NCBI RefSeq assembly: GCF_949987515.2
Contig: NC_082694.2
Location: 12,331,958-12,395,957, forward strand
Direction: 5' to 3'
From: Delphinus delphis
Taxonomy: Eukaryota; Chordata; Mammalia; Artiodactyla; Delphinidae
DNA length: 64,000 bases
This document shows, in pieces, positions 37,789 through 49,600 of the stretch. The stretch's first letter is position 1. Every line of letters begins with the position of its first letter. Position numbers and translations under genes: made by a program. Under the pieces are notes generated by a model. The model saw only the letters and a list, made by a program, of their open reading frames with translations, made no database searches and was not told the origin of the DNA.

Positions 37789-37997
37789 AGGGCTTCCCTG
37801 GTGGCGCAGTGGCTGAGAGTCCGCCTGCCAATGCAGGGGACACGGGTTTATGCCCTGGTACCGGAAGATCCCACATGCCGCGGAGCAGCTGGGCCCGTGA
37901 GCCATGGCCGCTGAGCCTGCGCGTCCGGAGCCTGTGCTCCGCAACGGAAGAGGCCACAACAGTGAGAGGCCAGCGTACCGCAAAAAAAAAAAAAAAA
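37789..37997 (+). mobile_element. CHR-type SINE, 200-bp form
   Basis: Head 'gggcttccctggtggcgcag', middle 'gggcccgtgagccatggccg', end 'aggccagcgtaccgc' and a 19-base A tail. Short flanking similarity ('cccccaag' and 'cccacaag') is compatible with a decayed target duplication. Confidence 0.92.
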
Positions 37998-38546
37998 AAT
38001 CCCACAAGAAAAGCCTGCTCTTTTTGGCCAAAGGATCAGGAAAACAGCAACCTAGCAAGACAGAAAACTTTTGGACAGTAACCACCATACTCCAGACAAA
38101 CACCATGAAAAAAAGGGGACCCGCACTTGTTACTGAAGGCTGAGTGAAGAACCTAAACTTCCACCCTCTTCTGGTTGGAACAAGATGCTCTGCCCTTCCC
38201 TCCACAGCCAGGATGGTGGCAGTCAGGGCTGAGTGACAGCCCAGAATTTTCATCCATGCCTGGCAACAGTGGGGCATGCCCCCACCATGTACAGTGCCAG
38301 TGGAAGCCCCATAGAGATCCTGGACTCTCAAATGAGCAACCACTAAATAACTGACACAAAGAAATACACTTAAAAACACTATAAAGCCAAAATGAAATTA
38401 TAAAATATATTCAAGCAACTCACAGGAAGGCAGGAAAAAGGAAACAGAGAGACAAGGAGAGAACTAAAAGGAAACAAAAAATGGCAGACTTAGCCCTAAC
38501 ATATAAATACTGACATTAAATGTAAATAGTCTAAATACACCTCCTA

Positions 38547-38677
38547 GGGACTTCCCTGGCGGTCCAGTGGTTAAGGCTCTGTGCTTCCACTGCAGGGGGC
38601 ACGGGTTCGATCCCCGGTCAGGGAACTAAGATCCTGCATGCCACACAGTGTGGCCAATAAATGAATAAATAAATACA
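38547..38677 (+). mobile_element. CHR-type SINE, short form, with target duplication
   Basis: Head 'gggacttccctggcggtcca', intact B box 'ggttcgatccc', then 'ggaactaagatcctgcatgc' and an (AAT)n tail. 'taaatacacct' occurs on both sides, marking the insertion into the older L1. Confidence 0.92.
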
Positions 38678-38769
38678 CCTATTAAAAGGCAGAGATTGGC
38701 AGAGTGCATTGGAAAACTTGACCCAACCATATACCGTCTATGTGAAATTCACTTCAAATATAACAATAG

Positions 38770-38989
38770 TGGCTTCCCTGGTGGCGCAGTGGTTGAGAGT
38801 CCGCCTGACGATGAAGGGAACATGGGTTCGTGCCCCGGTCCGGGAAGATCCCACATGCCGCGGAGTGGCTGGGCCCGTGAGCCATGGCCGCTGAGTCTGT
38901 GCGTCCGGAGCCTGTGCTCCGCAATGGGAGAGGCCACAACAGTGAGAGGCCCGCGTACCGCAAAAAAAAAAAAAAAGAGAGAGAACTTA
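38770..38989 (+). mobile_element. CHR-type SINE, 200-bp form, with perfect 15-bp target duplication
   Basis: Head 'ggcttccctggtggcgcagt', middle 'gggcccgtgagccatggccg', end 'ggcccgcgtaccgc' and an A tail. The duplication 'caaatataacaatag' is perfect (38755-38769 and 38990-39004). Its perfection indicates a relatively recent insertion. Confidence 0.95.
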
Positions 38990-39130
38990 CAAATATAACA
39001 ATAGAGGTAGGTTGAACATAAAAGAATGGAAAAAGATATGCTATGTAAACATGAGTCAAAAGAAAACAGAGTGGCTACATTCATATCAAATAAAGTAAAC
39101 TTCAGAGCAAAGAAAACTTCTCAGAAGATG

Positions 39131-41003
39131 TAATAGGAAATGTTATCTAAATGTTCCCAAAATACGCAGAACAATTCCAAGCTCTTTCTCAAAGCCAAAT
39201 CCATGACACCTCTACTTGGGAACTCTGTGAGTATTTCCTCTAGCTGCCCAGCTGAGAAGATAGTAACTAAGCTACTCCTCTCCCCACAATGGAAGAAGGT
39301 GAGCACCCAGTGTACAAAAGGGGCTCTTTGAGAAAAAGGCTCAGAGCAGATTTGCCTCATCAAGAACTCCAGCTAGACCCCAGCTAAGTGAAGAAGCGAG
39401 ACAAGAGATGCACAGGCCAAAAAGGATTGCTCCACTTGGCTTCCACCCACACTCTGGGGGTCATACATTAACAGCCGTTAGTCCCAGATGCACCAGGAGA
39501 GTGGGGACGGGAGAGAGGAGGGGTGATTCAAGATTCTTGAGAAGAAACAGAGGTTTCCCCCAAACCTTTCACAATCCAGGTCAACGCTGCAAGCGCTTCC
39601 GTAAGCTCTGGTCATCTGAGGGCAGTGCTCAGGGAGTGCCCGGCACAGCGAGGAGACTGCCAGCTGCGGGGTTTGGGATCATCGTCTGTGGAGTTCTCCT
39701 CCTTGACTTCAGTACCATCCGGTGGATCCAACATATCTCCTTTCACAATTTAAAACAGTCTCCAAATCTTGTCAAAGCATCCGGGTTACACCATCCACCC
39801 GCTGCAAGAGAGGAATTTACAGTATTGTACTGGGTCCCCGGGCGCATTCCAGAGTGAGCTGTGGTTACTCAGCTCTAAGGCTGAGGACCAGCAATTACCC
39901 TCCTAGTCTAAACTGCGGCTTCTATACTTGTTCTACATCTTTGTTCAAAGTCATTAAGTCATTAGTCCCTACTGGGAGAATGGTACATGTACATGCATGG
40001 TTGCTGTGTAGTTCACAAAGGTATGTCCATGGTTATTATATTACTGTGCCCTCAGAATCACAGGCATACCTAACTCGTCCAGAGTGACTCAGATTGAATC
40101 TAGGACACCTGCCTCTCAGTGTGGGGGCGGCACCAGACCCACACTGGGGAAAACAGCAAGTCCCACGGGATATGTTTCCATTCATCCTCTGCTGTACCTA
40201 TCTGAGTTCATGGTTTTTCCTCTGCTGCTGACGGTGTAACCCTAACAAAGGCCTCCTCTAATTTCAGTAATCGAATATGACCTGGTCAGCCGAGAGCATG
40301 GGGGGGATGCCCTCATAATCCCTAATAGTGCGTCTCAGCAAAGTTGGTTGCCTTCTCAACGTGCAGCTACAGCAGCGACCTCTATCAAACATGAATGTTG
40401 GCGTCCGTTCCACAAAAAAACTGTAAAGTCTCTACTGTGTTCTTCAAAAGGCCATGCAAGAATCATCCTCCTGACCCCCTCCTGGACGCACAGTGGCAAA
40501 CCCGCAGTGGAAAGAACAGCCAACATCCTACCACCAACACCAACACCCACAGAGAAAGCCAGGTGGGTTCACAGCTCACACCCTATCAAGGAAGAGGGAG
40601 TGGAGGAAACCCACAGACATCTTCCCAGCATCAGCAGCCAGAGACAGAGCCCAGCTGCACTTCGCTGCTAGCAGTCTCATAAAGACGAGAATACAGAGGC
40701 TGGTACCACAAGCATCACCGCCATTACCACCACACGGGAAAAGAAACGAGCTTTGCAGAGCTTCTCATCACAGGAGGGGTGGAAACAGAGGTGAACACTT
40801 AACTGGAAGACCAAGATAGCCTCCTCCCCCTCCCCCCTCAAGTTCGGAGAGCTGACACCACCAGGAAGGGAGGCAGGGAGGACACACCTCTCCTCCCCTT
40901 GCCTCCAGAATGATCCCAGGAAGCTCCACGGCCATCAGCACCCTACTTAACACCCAAGTCATAGGCAAGTTGAAAGAGGGAATGTTTTAAAGGAAAAGCA
41001 TAG
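39131..41003. other. Intergenic, nothing recognised
   Basis: The 149-codon frame at 39408-39857 and its neighbours carry no domain that I recognise. No repeat is evident apart from small A- or C-rich runs. Confidence 0.45.
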
Positions 41004-41278
41004 GGACTTCCCTGGTGGCTCAGTGGTTAAGAGTCCGCCTGCCAGTGCAGGGGACACAGGTTCGAGCCCTGGTCCAGGAAGATCCCACATGCCGTGGAGC
41101 AACTGAGCCACAACTACTGAGCCTGCGCTCTAGAGCCCGTGCTCTGCAACAAGAGAAGGCACCGGAATAAGAAGCCCACGCACCGCAACGAAGAGCAGCC
41201 CCCGCTTGCCGCAACCAGAGAAAAGCCCGCGCGCAGCAACGAAGACCCAGCGTAGCCAAAAATAAATTAATAATAAAC
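41004..41278 (+). mobile_element. CHR-type SINE, long form
   Basis: Head 'gggacttccctggtggctca', B box 'ggttcgagccc', middle 'gagcaactgagccacaacta', and the long tail 'gcccccgcttgccgcaacca' to 'cgaagacccagcgtagccaa', ending in AATTAAT. An imperfect duplication ('gaaaagcatag' / 'gaaaagcgtga') flanks it. Confidence 0.92.
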
Positions 41279-41281
41279 GAA

Positions 41282-42420
41282 AAGCGTGACCCCTTCGATT
41301 TAGTCCTGCATAGACATGGCCTGAGGAAATGAAAGAAGAGAGAGAATACTCTCTGTCAAGCCCCCTATCCCCCCACCCACCCTGGGATCCCCTGCTAGCG
41401 GTTCTCAGAGCTAAATCCTGAAGAGCAGAGCCCCTGGCCAGGCTCAGAAGCTGATGCGTCCTTGTGTGCCCTCCACATGGCATTCAAATTTTTTTAATTT
41501 GTTGCCATTGCTTAAAATTTGGAAGATTTCACATTAAAAAAATCTAATTTCTGGCTTCTTTTGAAACATCGTAAGACCCAGACTCCCGCGAGTTAAGAGT
41601 CCCCTGCCTAAGCCCACATGTGGAACTGGGGTGCGTGACAGCCACTCCCCATGACTGATGCCCTCTGGCACCCTCTAGGCCTCCAGCTCTGGGCTGCCTT
41701 CACCGTGGTGCTGCTGACTGGTTCCAGAAGACATCTGTGGTGGAGTCGACGCTAGTGACAATGCCAAACTTGCCTCCCCCCACCCCATGTATGCTGGAGA
41801 TTTCTAGAACATAAAAATTTCCAGAATACAGAGACTCCATAAAGAAGCTCCTGTTCCCTTTCCCTTCACCACACTCCCCGCTCCCTGCAAAAAAAAAAAA
41901 AGAAGAAGAAAAAAAAAATTGCCCTCCAAGAGTCACATCTCATTAGGAGGAAACTTATCTGGTGTGAAATCTGAAGAATGGAGGAAGCAGGAATCTAGCC
42001 ACCAAGCTGAAGGGCAGCCCTGGCTTCAAGGATAACCCCTCAATGAGCTGGAATTAGGGGTGGAGACCACAGACCCAACCAGAGTCAGGAATAGTGTCTC
42101 GGAGGGAGAAGATGCCGCCCCCGTCTCCCTCAGCTCTGGAACCCACAGGGCACTTCTCATGCGGCACCAATCAGAGGGAACCACAGCAGAACCTGCGGTC
42201 ACTCCACCCCGAAGCTGGGCACCCAGGTTCCCAGTGGGAAGAATGCTCTTCAAGGGATCTGGCCTCTGCCATGTAGTGCTTATGTATGGTCTTGGGCTAG
42301 ACCCTGGTGCTTTCAGGGCCACTGTTTTCTCATTTGTCAATAAAGAGCTTAAAATGAGTAAATTTCAAACGGCTTTTAGCAATGAAATATTTTTTTCAAA
42401 CTGATTTCTCTACCAATCCC
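41282..42420. other. Intergenic, nothing recognised
   Basis: Single-copy-looking DNA with A-rich runs at 41888-41918. No supportable gene. Confidence 0.45.
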
Positions 42421-42424
42421 CAGT

Positions 42425-42655
42425 AAAAAAAAAAAAAAAAAAAGAACAGACATGCAGTAGTGGTTGCCTAGAGCTGGAGGTGAGAATGGGGAGTGACTGC
42501 AAGGAGGGAGGGATCTTTTTGGGGGATGGACATGTTCCAAAATTAGATTGTGGTGAAGATTGTTGAACTCTGTGTAAATACACTAAAATTCATTGAATTG
42601 TATGTTTAAAATGAGTGAATATTATGTAACATACATCAATAAAGCAGTTTAAAAC
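42425..42655 (+). mobile_element. Old LINE-1 3' end fragment
   Basis: A run of A's at its start, then 'gtagtggttgcctagagctg', 'gacatgttccaaaattagat' and 'catcaataaagcagtttaaa', the usual last 200 bp of an old L1. A younger L1 follows directly. Confidence 0.75.
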
Positions 42656-43760
42656 AACCCAATCAAAAAATGGGCTGAAGACCTAAATAGAATTTTCTCC
42701 AAAGAAGATATACAGATGGCCAATAGGCACACGAAAAGGTGTTCAACATTGCTAATTATCAGAGAAATGCAAATCAAAACTACAATGAGGTATCACCTCA
42801 CACCAGTCAGAATGGCCATCATTAAAAGGTCTACAAATAGGAATTCCCTGGTGGTCCAGTGGTTAGGACTCAGTGCTTCCACTGCAGAGGGCACTGATCA
42901 GGTTTGATCCCTGATCAGGGAACTAAGATCCCAGGTGCCATGCGGCACAGCCCAAAAAACAAAAACAAACAAACAAAGTCTACAAATAACAAATGCTGGA
43001 GAGGATGTGGAGAAAAGGGAACCCTCCTGCACTGATGGTGGGAATGTAAACTGATGCAGCCACTATGGAAAACAGTATGGAGTTTCCTCAAAAAACTGAA
43101 AATAGAGTTACCATATGATTCAGCAATCCCACTATCCCACTCCTGGGCGTATATCCGAATAACACTGTAATTCAAAAAGATACATGCACCCCTATGTTCA
43201 CAGCAGCACTATTCACAATAGCTAAGACATGGAAGCAACCTAAATGTCCATCAACAGTTGAATGGATGTGGTACACATATACAATGGAATATTACTCAGC
43301 CACAAAAAAGAATGAAATAATGCCGTCTACAGCAACATGGATGGACCTAGAGATTATCATACTAAGCAAAGTATGTCAGAAAGAGACAAATACCATATGA
43401 TATCACTTATATGTGGAATCTAAAATATGACACAAATGAACTTATCTACGAAACAGAAACAGACTCACAGACGTAGAGAACAGACTTGTGGTTGCCAAGG
43501 GGGAAGCGGGGTAGGGAACGGATGGATTGGGAGGTTGAGATTAGCAGATGCAAACTACTATATATAGGATGGATAAACAACAAGGTCCTACTGTATAGTA
43601 CAGGGAACTATATTCAATGTCCTATGATATACCATAATGGAAAAGAATATGAAAAAGAATATGTATGTATATATATATGTATGTATAATGGAATCACTTT
43701 GCTGTACAGAAGTTAACACAACATTGTAAATCAACTATATTTCAATAAAGTTTTAAAAAA
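42656..43760 (+). mobile_element. LINE-1 3' half (1.1 kb), split by a SINE
   Basis: Starts in ORF2 ('atgggctgaagacctaaata', 'aatgcaaatcaaaactacaa', 'gaggtatcacctcacaccag') and runs to 'aaatcaactatatttcaata'. The ORF2 C-terminal part is interrupted by the SINE at 42840-42977 and by stops, so it is dead. It is the longest L1 of the cetartiodactyl type in the window. Confidence 0.92.
42840..42977 (+). mobile_element. CHR-type SINE, short form, nested in LINE-1
   Basis: Head 'gaattccctggtggtccagt', B-box region 'ggtttgatccc', then 'ggaactaagatcccaggtgc' and an (AAAC)n tail. The duplication 'gtctacaaata' is perfect (42829-42839 and 42978-42988), and the L1 reads on across it. Confidence 0.94.
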
Positions 43761-44130
43761 ACTGATAGAAACAAAGAACAGACGGATGGTTACCAGAGGC
43801 AGGGACTGGGGGGCGGGGGGGCGGGTGAAATGGTTGCAGGTGGTCGAAAGGTGTAAACTTCCAATTATAAAAGAAATAAGTCCTGAGGATGTGACGTACA
43901 GCATGGTGACTATATAATTAACACTGCTGTATGGTGTACTTGAGAGGTGCTAAGAAAGTAAATCCTAAAAGTTCTTATTACAGGGAAAAAATTTTTCTGT
44001 AACTATATGAGGTAATAAATGTTAACTAAACTTACTGTGGTGACCATTTTGCAATATACACATATGTCAAGTAGTTATACTGTACACCTTAAACTTATAC
44101 AGTGTTGTACCTCAATTACATTTCAATAAA
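43761..44130 (+). mobile_element. Old LINE-1 3' end fragment
   Basis: Contains 'agacggatggttaccagagg', 'gtacagcatggtgactatat' and 'cctcaattacatttcaataa'. This is a third L1 3' end next to two others. A G-rich patch (43808-43826) lies inside. Confidence 0.75.
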
Positions 44131-44149
44131 ACCAGAAGAAAAAAAATGG

Positions 44150-45115
44150 TTAAAAAAAAGAGGATGTTAAAAAATACGCTATAGACTGGGAGAAAATATT
44201 TGCAAACCATGTATCTTACAAAGGACTTGTATCTGGGATATACATAAAAAGCTCTCAAAACTCAACAGCAAAGAAGTAGTTCAATTAGAAAAAAACATGA
44301 ACAGAGATTTCACCAAAGAGGATATACAGATGGCAAATAAACACATGGAATCAATATCATTATGGAACATCATTAGGGAAGTGCCAATTAAAACCACAAC
44401 GAGATGTGGTTAAAATAAAAAGTGATAACCCAAATGCTGACAGTGATGTGGGGAAAGTGGATCACTGATACATTCCTGGTGGGGATGTAAAATGATAGGG
44501 CCACTCTAGAAGAGTATGGCAGATTCTTACAAAACTAAATATGCACTTGACCATAGAACCATGGATTCCTACTAAGCAATAAAAAGGGATAAACTATTGA
44601 TTTATGCAACAAATTAAACAGTTCTCAAGGGAATTATGCAAATTAAAAATAAAAGCCAGATCAGAAGATTATACACTATCTGTTTCCGTTTATGTATTTT
44701 TGAAATAACAAAATTATATAGATGAAGAAGAGAATAGTGGTTGCCAGGGGTTGTGGATGGAGATACTATAAAAAAGTAGCATGAAGGATCCTTATAACAG
44801 AACTGTTCTGTACCTTGGTGGTGGTGTACATGAGTGTACACATGTGATAAAATTGCATAGAACTAAATACACACATAAGTGATTGCATATAAAACTGGGG
44901 AAATCTGAATAAGGTCAATGGGTTGTACCAATGCCAATTTCCTATTGTGATACTGTGCTACAGATATTCAACTTTGTACCACTGAAGGAAATTTGGGGAA
45001 AGGTATACAGGATGTGTCATTACTTACAACTGCATTTATAAATCTACAATTATCTCAAAACGAAAAAGTTAATTTTTTAAATCTCAATATAATCATAGTT
45101 AAACACAAATCAGAA
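44150..45115 (+). mobile_element. Ancient LINE-1 fragment
   Basis: L1 ORF2/3' phrases with strong divergence: 'gactgggagaaaatatttgc', 'ggacttgtatctgggatata', 'tttcaccaaagaggatatac' and 'agtgccaattaaaaccacaa', later 'gtggttgccaggggttgtgg'. No open frame survives. Confidence 0.8.
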
Positions 45116-45129
45116 GGGAGTAAAAATAA

Positions 45130-45285
45130 ACTACATTGGGAAGGAGACGCAAGAGGAAGGAGATATGGGGATATATGTATATGTATAGCTGATTCACTTT
45201 GTTATAAAGCAGAAACTAACACAGCATTGTAAAGCAATTATACTCCAATAAAGATGTTTAATAAATAAATATCAAATAAATAAAC
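45130..45285 (+). mobile_element. LINE-1 3' end, short 5'-truncated insertion
   Basis: Same 3' end as the 9.33-kb copy: 'ggagacgcaagaggaaggag', 'gctgattcactttgttataa' and 'caattatactccaataaaga', then an (AAT)n tail. Confidence 0.88.
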
Positions 45286-45289
45286 ATTA

Positions 45290-46319
45290 ATAACTTTCCT
45301 ATGAATATTAACTTTTAATTTTCTCGATTTTTTGATATGTGGATGAATCACTTTCATTTGGAATCATTAATTGGTTAGATGAAACACAAGATGAGATTCA
45401 GAGGTAATACTGGGGTAAGAGGAAGTGATCCCAGTGTTCAGGCTGGGACACTAACTCCTTCCTCCTTGAGGCCCACAGTCTTTTCCTTGAGAGGCTTTTA
45501 TAAACCAAAGAGCAGGTTCTGGTGGAATGGTGTGATGTCATCAGTGACTCATAGTAAGGGCCAGAATCTCGGAAGCCATTTGATCCCGAACACTTGGCTA
45601 CAGTCAGTGCTCTTCTCACGCCGTTGTGAGCCTGCGTTCTGGGTAACAGTGAGGGCCTAGATCTTGAGGGAGCCTCCAGGTGCTTACTTGGGGTGGGCGT
45701 CACTCTTTTCTGTACTAAGGTGAGTCTTGGATCCTGAACTATGTTCCTCCAAGCTGTCGCAGGGGATGTGGAAGGCATCACCTGTGAACCTCCAGATGAG
45801 TGACTGGGATGCAGTAGGAATACAAATAGGTCTCAAGTTTGGGGAGAAAAGAGAACAGGAGGGGATGTGGGCAAAAGGAGCACAAAATGAATATGGGGGA
45901 AGGAGGAGAGACAGTAAAGCGACTCTACAGAGAACTCGACCTTGAGAGCCCCGGGAGCGTGTGGACACTTTGTCACCCAGGAGGAACACTGTCCTCAGAG
46001 GCGGCAGGTGGCACTGGCCTTCTTGAGGTGGAACTGCCTCAGTCAGCTTCCAGGGCCATTTCGGACAGGCCTGGGCTACTCTGGTCAGATTTTTGCCAGG
46101 TTGGATTGCTGTAACTTTATAGTGGTTCACAGAGATATTTAGGCAGAGCTGATGACATAAGCGTGTAAGGAGGCCCAGCTCAACCCTAATGGAAATGTGA
46201 CTGAGGCTCAACTGTGGCTGCCACCAGCCTTCTTCCCCTGAGCACCGCTCAGACACGAGTTCTAATCCCAAGTCCAAAGAGCTCTAGCCACGGTCAAGGA
46301 GCAAATCCTAGACAAATTA
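45290..46319. other. Region upstream of the SPDYE gene, no promoter identified
   Basis: Single-copy-looking DNA. No CpG island or TATA box that I can tie to the downstream gene is visible. A non-coding first exon could lie here or within the L1-rich DNA upstream. Confidence 0.35.
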
Positions 46320-46450
46320 GGTCAGCACTTCCTCATCTGTAAACAGGCAAATTATACACCTTACCTCACACCTCCTTGTAAGGATTGAATGAGGTAATCC
46401 CAATGCACTAATCAATATCTGAAGTTTACTAAGCAATTACTGTTAGCTAA
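46320..46450 (+). repeat. MIR SINE relic
   Basis: Sense MIR 3' part: 'cttcctcatctgtaaacagg', 'ttgtaaggattgaatgaggt' and 'aatcccaatgcactaat'. Confidence 0.7.
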
Positions 46451-46557
46451 TGTCATTGCCATTTTAATTATTATTAGGTCTCAGAAGAAGCAGGTTAAGC
46501 GGAAAGAAATGGCCTGGTCAGAATCAAGTTGGTTTCTTTCCATTTTTTTGTACCCAG

Positions 46558-46669
46558 AAAAGATAGACTATGCCTCTGAGCTCCACATCGGCTGCCTCAG
46601 AGACGGCTGCAAGCCCACAGGACCCAGCAAGAAAGGCAGAGGAAAAGCAGCGCGTGGAAGGGAAACCAG
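46558..46669 (+). CDS. SPDYE: SPDYE-type gene, exon 1 of the model (start codon 46570)
   Basis: Acceptor 'tttttttgtacccag' ends at 46557. Twelve untranslated bases precede ATG 46570, then [20 protein letters not shown] and a Lys/Glu-rich end, with donor G|gtgtgt at 46670. It ends in phase 1, exactly what the exon at 47428 needs. The presence of an acceptor suggests a non-coding exon further upstream. Codon-level support is only compositional, so the start is moderately supported. Confidence 0.6.
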
Positions 46670-49600
46670 GTGTGTGTGGTCATTCACTTATCCCCGCTCT
46701 CTGAATGAATGAAGGTGATAGATCATCATGGCTCCAGCAACACTTCTTCTTCCCTGGACTCTCATGGGTGTGGGTCTGCAGGGCAGGGGAAAGGGTGTCC
46801 AGGGTGAGACAGGAGGTCACTATCTTGTTCACCTTTGTAGTTATTAAAGACATCGATGACCAGAGAGTTTCACATGTCTCCATAGAGGTGCCCCCCACAC
46901 AGAAAGATCCATGGAAAGAGGCACAGGAGAGCAGTTTTCCGCTGGCAAAAGAAGGTAAATATTAATTCAGTTCCTACCCTCCTTTATAGACAAAGTGCAA
47001 AGGGGGTGATGGTCATTCTTATCACTTCAGATGTCACATGCAACATATTCAAGGTGAGTGAGAAGGGAAGAGCACAGTGTTTCCCAGGTGGGTCCCTCCC
47101 CCGATCACACAGGGTCCTTCCTCTCTCCTGGCAGCTGCTCAGGGTGGGAGCCCTCTGGCCTCCAGTTCTGCCCCCCCCCAGAGGCTGTCTCTGAGCAGAG
47201 AACCAGGAGGATGCGAGGCCAGAAGAGGAAGAGACTGATGTATGTCAAGGGAGGTGTGGTGTCCTCAGCTTCCTCGCCCCTGAACAGAACATCAGTTACT
47301 GCTGAGTAACCACTTGTTGTCTTGTCCTCAGGAGGCAGGGTTCAACCTTCAGGGTGAGCTGCAAGGGAAGACCCAGGACCTCCCAGGTGGGTCAGGTCTG
47401 TGCTCACACAGAGCCTTGTTCCTGCAGCCACCCAGGAGAGCAGCCCCCTGGCCTCCAACCCCACCCTCTCGGAAGTGGTCTCCGAGCTGACGTCCTGGAA
47501 GAAGAGCAGTCAGAGGAGGAGCATGTGGACTGTCAATCATGTTGAGGGGACGAAACTCAGGATGAGCAAGAGAAGATCCAGTTATCGTCCAGAAGACCAA
47601 GAGGCCTTCTACCGGCTTCTGGGTCTGTGCTCTGAGCCAGTGGAGTGTCAGGTCCCCTTTACACCGAGGATTCCAGAGGCTGCGGGGTCATAGCCAAAGC
47701 TCCCCCTGGGGCTCAGAGCTGTGAGGTGTCCAGGTGGCACAGAAGCAGATCACTCTGTTTCCACAGTTCTGCTGCGGTGCTGATGGGTTTTCATCTGAGA
47801 CAAGTTCTTGGAGGGAGAAGGGAAAAAAGGACTCACGGTTGACTGTTCAATTATCAAGACATTTTAGGACAAATCAAGGGAGGAATCCCCTGCCCATATT
47901 TATTCCCTCCAGTTAAGATTTTAGAGATCAGTGATGAAAGGACAAACTAGATCTCGCTGCCATTATGCTCAGAGTGGGAGGAGACCAAAAAAAATGACAG
48001 AAGTAAGTTGCTCTCAGCCAGTGACAAACACAGAGAAGGAAAAGGCAATGACACCTAGAGATGGGCTGTGAGCAAGAGTCGGAGAGCTTTGTGACAGATA
48101 CTCAGGGAAGGTCTGCAGAGAAGGTGATGCCAGGACCAGAGGCAGGACCGAGTGTGGCAGGTTGGGGGATGACACGGAGCTGACACTGTCCAATGCAGCA
48201 CCCACTAGCCACATGCAGTTATTCAAATTTAACTCTACGTGAGTTAAAATAAACTTCTGAAATTCAGTTCCTGGTTCTCACCAGCCACATTTCATAAGCT
48301 CAGTAGCCACACATGGCTAATGGCTACCGTACTGGACAGCAAGCTACAGAATATTTTCATCATCACAGAAAGCAATGCCCTTCCGGGAGCCAGGCCGCCT
48401 GGACAAGGCTCAGGGAGGGCGAAATGATCCATGACCCCTCCATCCTCCGGTCTGGGTAAATGCCATTGTCCGAGGCAAGGTGTGAAAGACAAGGAGGACC
48501 TGGCGTTCTCAGGCCATCGCTGGAAAATGGCACCTCCAAGGACAACTCTACTCCCAGATGAGCCTGCTGGGGCCAGGGGAGGCCAGGTCATTATCAGCAG
48601 GAAGTGAAGGGGGTCCAGGAGAAGGACGGTAGAATGCCCAGTGCCCCCCACCCCCGCCCAGGAGGGTATGAACTCTCCACTGCTCACATAGGATGCTCAG
48701 TTATCAGGTGGGGCAGGAAAGCGTTGCCCAGTCACAGTATGATGAAGTGACAGGGATGTAGTGCCCAGAGGCCCAAGGCCACACCCAAGCTTTGGCTCGA
48801 GGAAAGTTATGTTAAACTTTGAGAACCAGGTCATATCTCTTTATGAAACACACATACCCACCCATGTGTTGAAGATTAAATAACAATAGCAAAATTCCTG
48901 CCCCACAGTTGAGACTCGCTCTCCCTGGGTCCATGGAAGGAAGAGCTTTGTCACTGCTAAGGCTCTGAGCCTTCCTGGGGAAAGAGAGCTGCCTCTACTT
49001 CCTGAAACAGAGGAACTGGGAGAAGTTTCCAGTTCTCCTCCTCCCTGTGAAATGTCCCACAGCCCCAGGCTCGCTGCTCCTGGAAGGGCTGCTCCGAGGC
49101 CCGCATCACGTCTCCCTTCCTTTACAGAGGACCCTGTTATCCAGAGCTTCCTGGAAGCTGATATTTTCCTGAAAGTGTCCGACAAGGTACCCACAGCACT
49201 AAAACTATGAGGTACCAAGGGGTCTGCAGTGTCACCACCCCCTGGGGGTGGGGACGGAGGACAAGGTGTCTGCCTGAGCAGAGGCCCTGGAGAGACCCAC
49301 CCTTGGCGCCAGAAAGGAAGGAAGGACACACTGTCGGTGCCCCGGCCCTTGGGCATCTCCTCCCTGGCCTCCCATCAGCTCATCTCCACATGTCAAAGGG
49401 CCATGAGTCCCTTAGCAAGGCCCACCCTGGGTGGTTTTCCCACCTGGCCTCTGGATGGGGGTGGGGCGCATGGCCCGCTCAGGACACTGGCCCTGCCATC
49501 GACCCCTGGCCGCCCCTCCCCCGCCCTCTGTCTCCACGCAGTACCTGCTCTCCATGGTGGTGGAGTACTTCGGCCGTGTCGGGCTGCCTGGTCACCTCTA

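Larger units (their letters stand above)
37511..39130 (+). mobile_element. Ancient LINE-1 (L1M) 5' UTR/ORF fragments, split by three SINEs
   Basis: Begins with an L1-5'-UTR-like 'acaaacaagatggcgtagat'. From 38500 it carries ORF2-type phrases ('aaatgtaaatagtctaaata', 'ggcagagattggcagagtgc', 'aacttgacccaaccatatac', 'gaatggaaaaagatatgcta', 'agtaaacttcagagcaaaga'). The frame is broken throughout. Three younger SINEs sit inside (37789-37997, 38547-38677, 38770-38989), so it predates them. Confidence 0.8.

Noticed and set aside
37708..38379. 223-codon minus-strand open frame
   Set aside because: Its middle is an antisense CHR SINE, so the frame is repeat-derived. Other SINE copies give similar frames.
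42656..43760. Potentially active L1 ORF2
   Set aside because: Only the C-terminal part is present, with stops and a nested SINE.
45684..46277. 197-codon minus-strand frame upstream of SPDYE
   Set aside because: No domain, and no splice context on that strand.
46705..46965. 86-codon frame in SPDYE intron 1 as a possible exon
   Set aside because: Lacks a matching phase with exon 2 and shows no family similarity; exon 1 joins exon 2 in frame without it.
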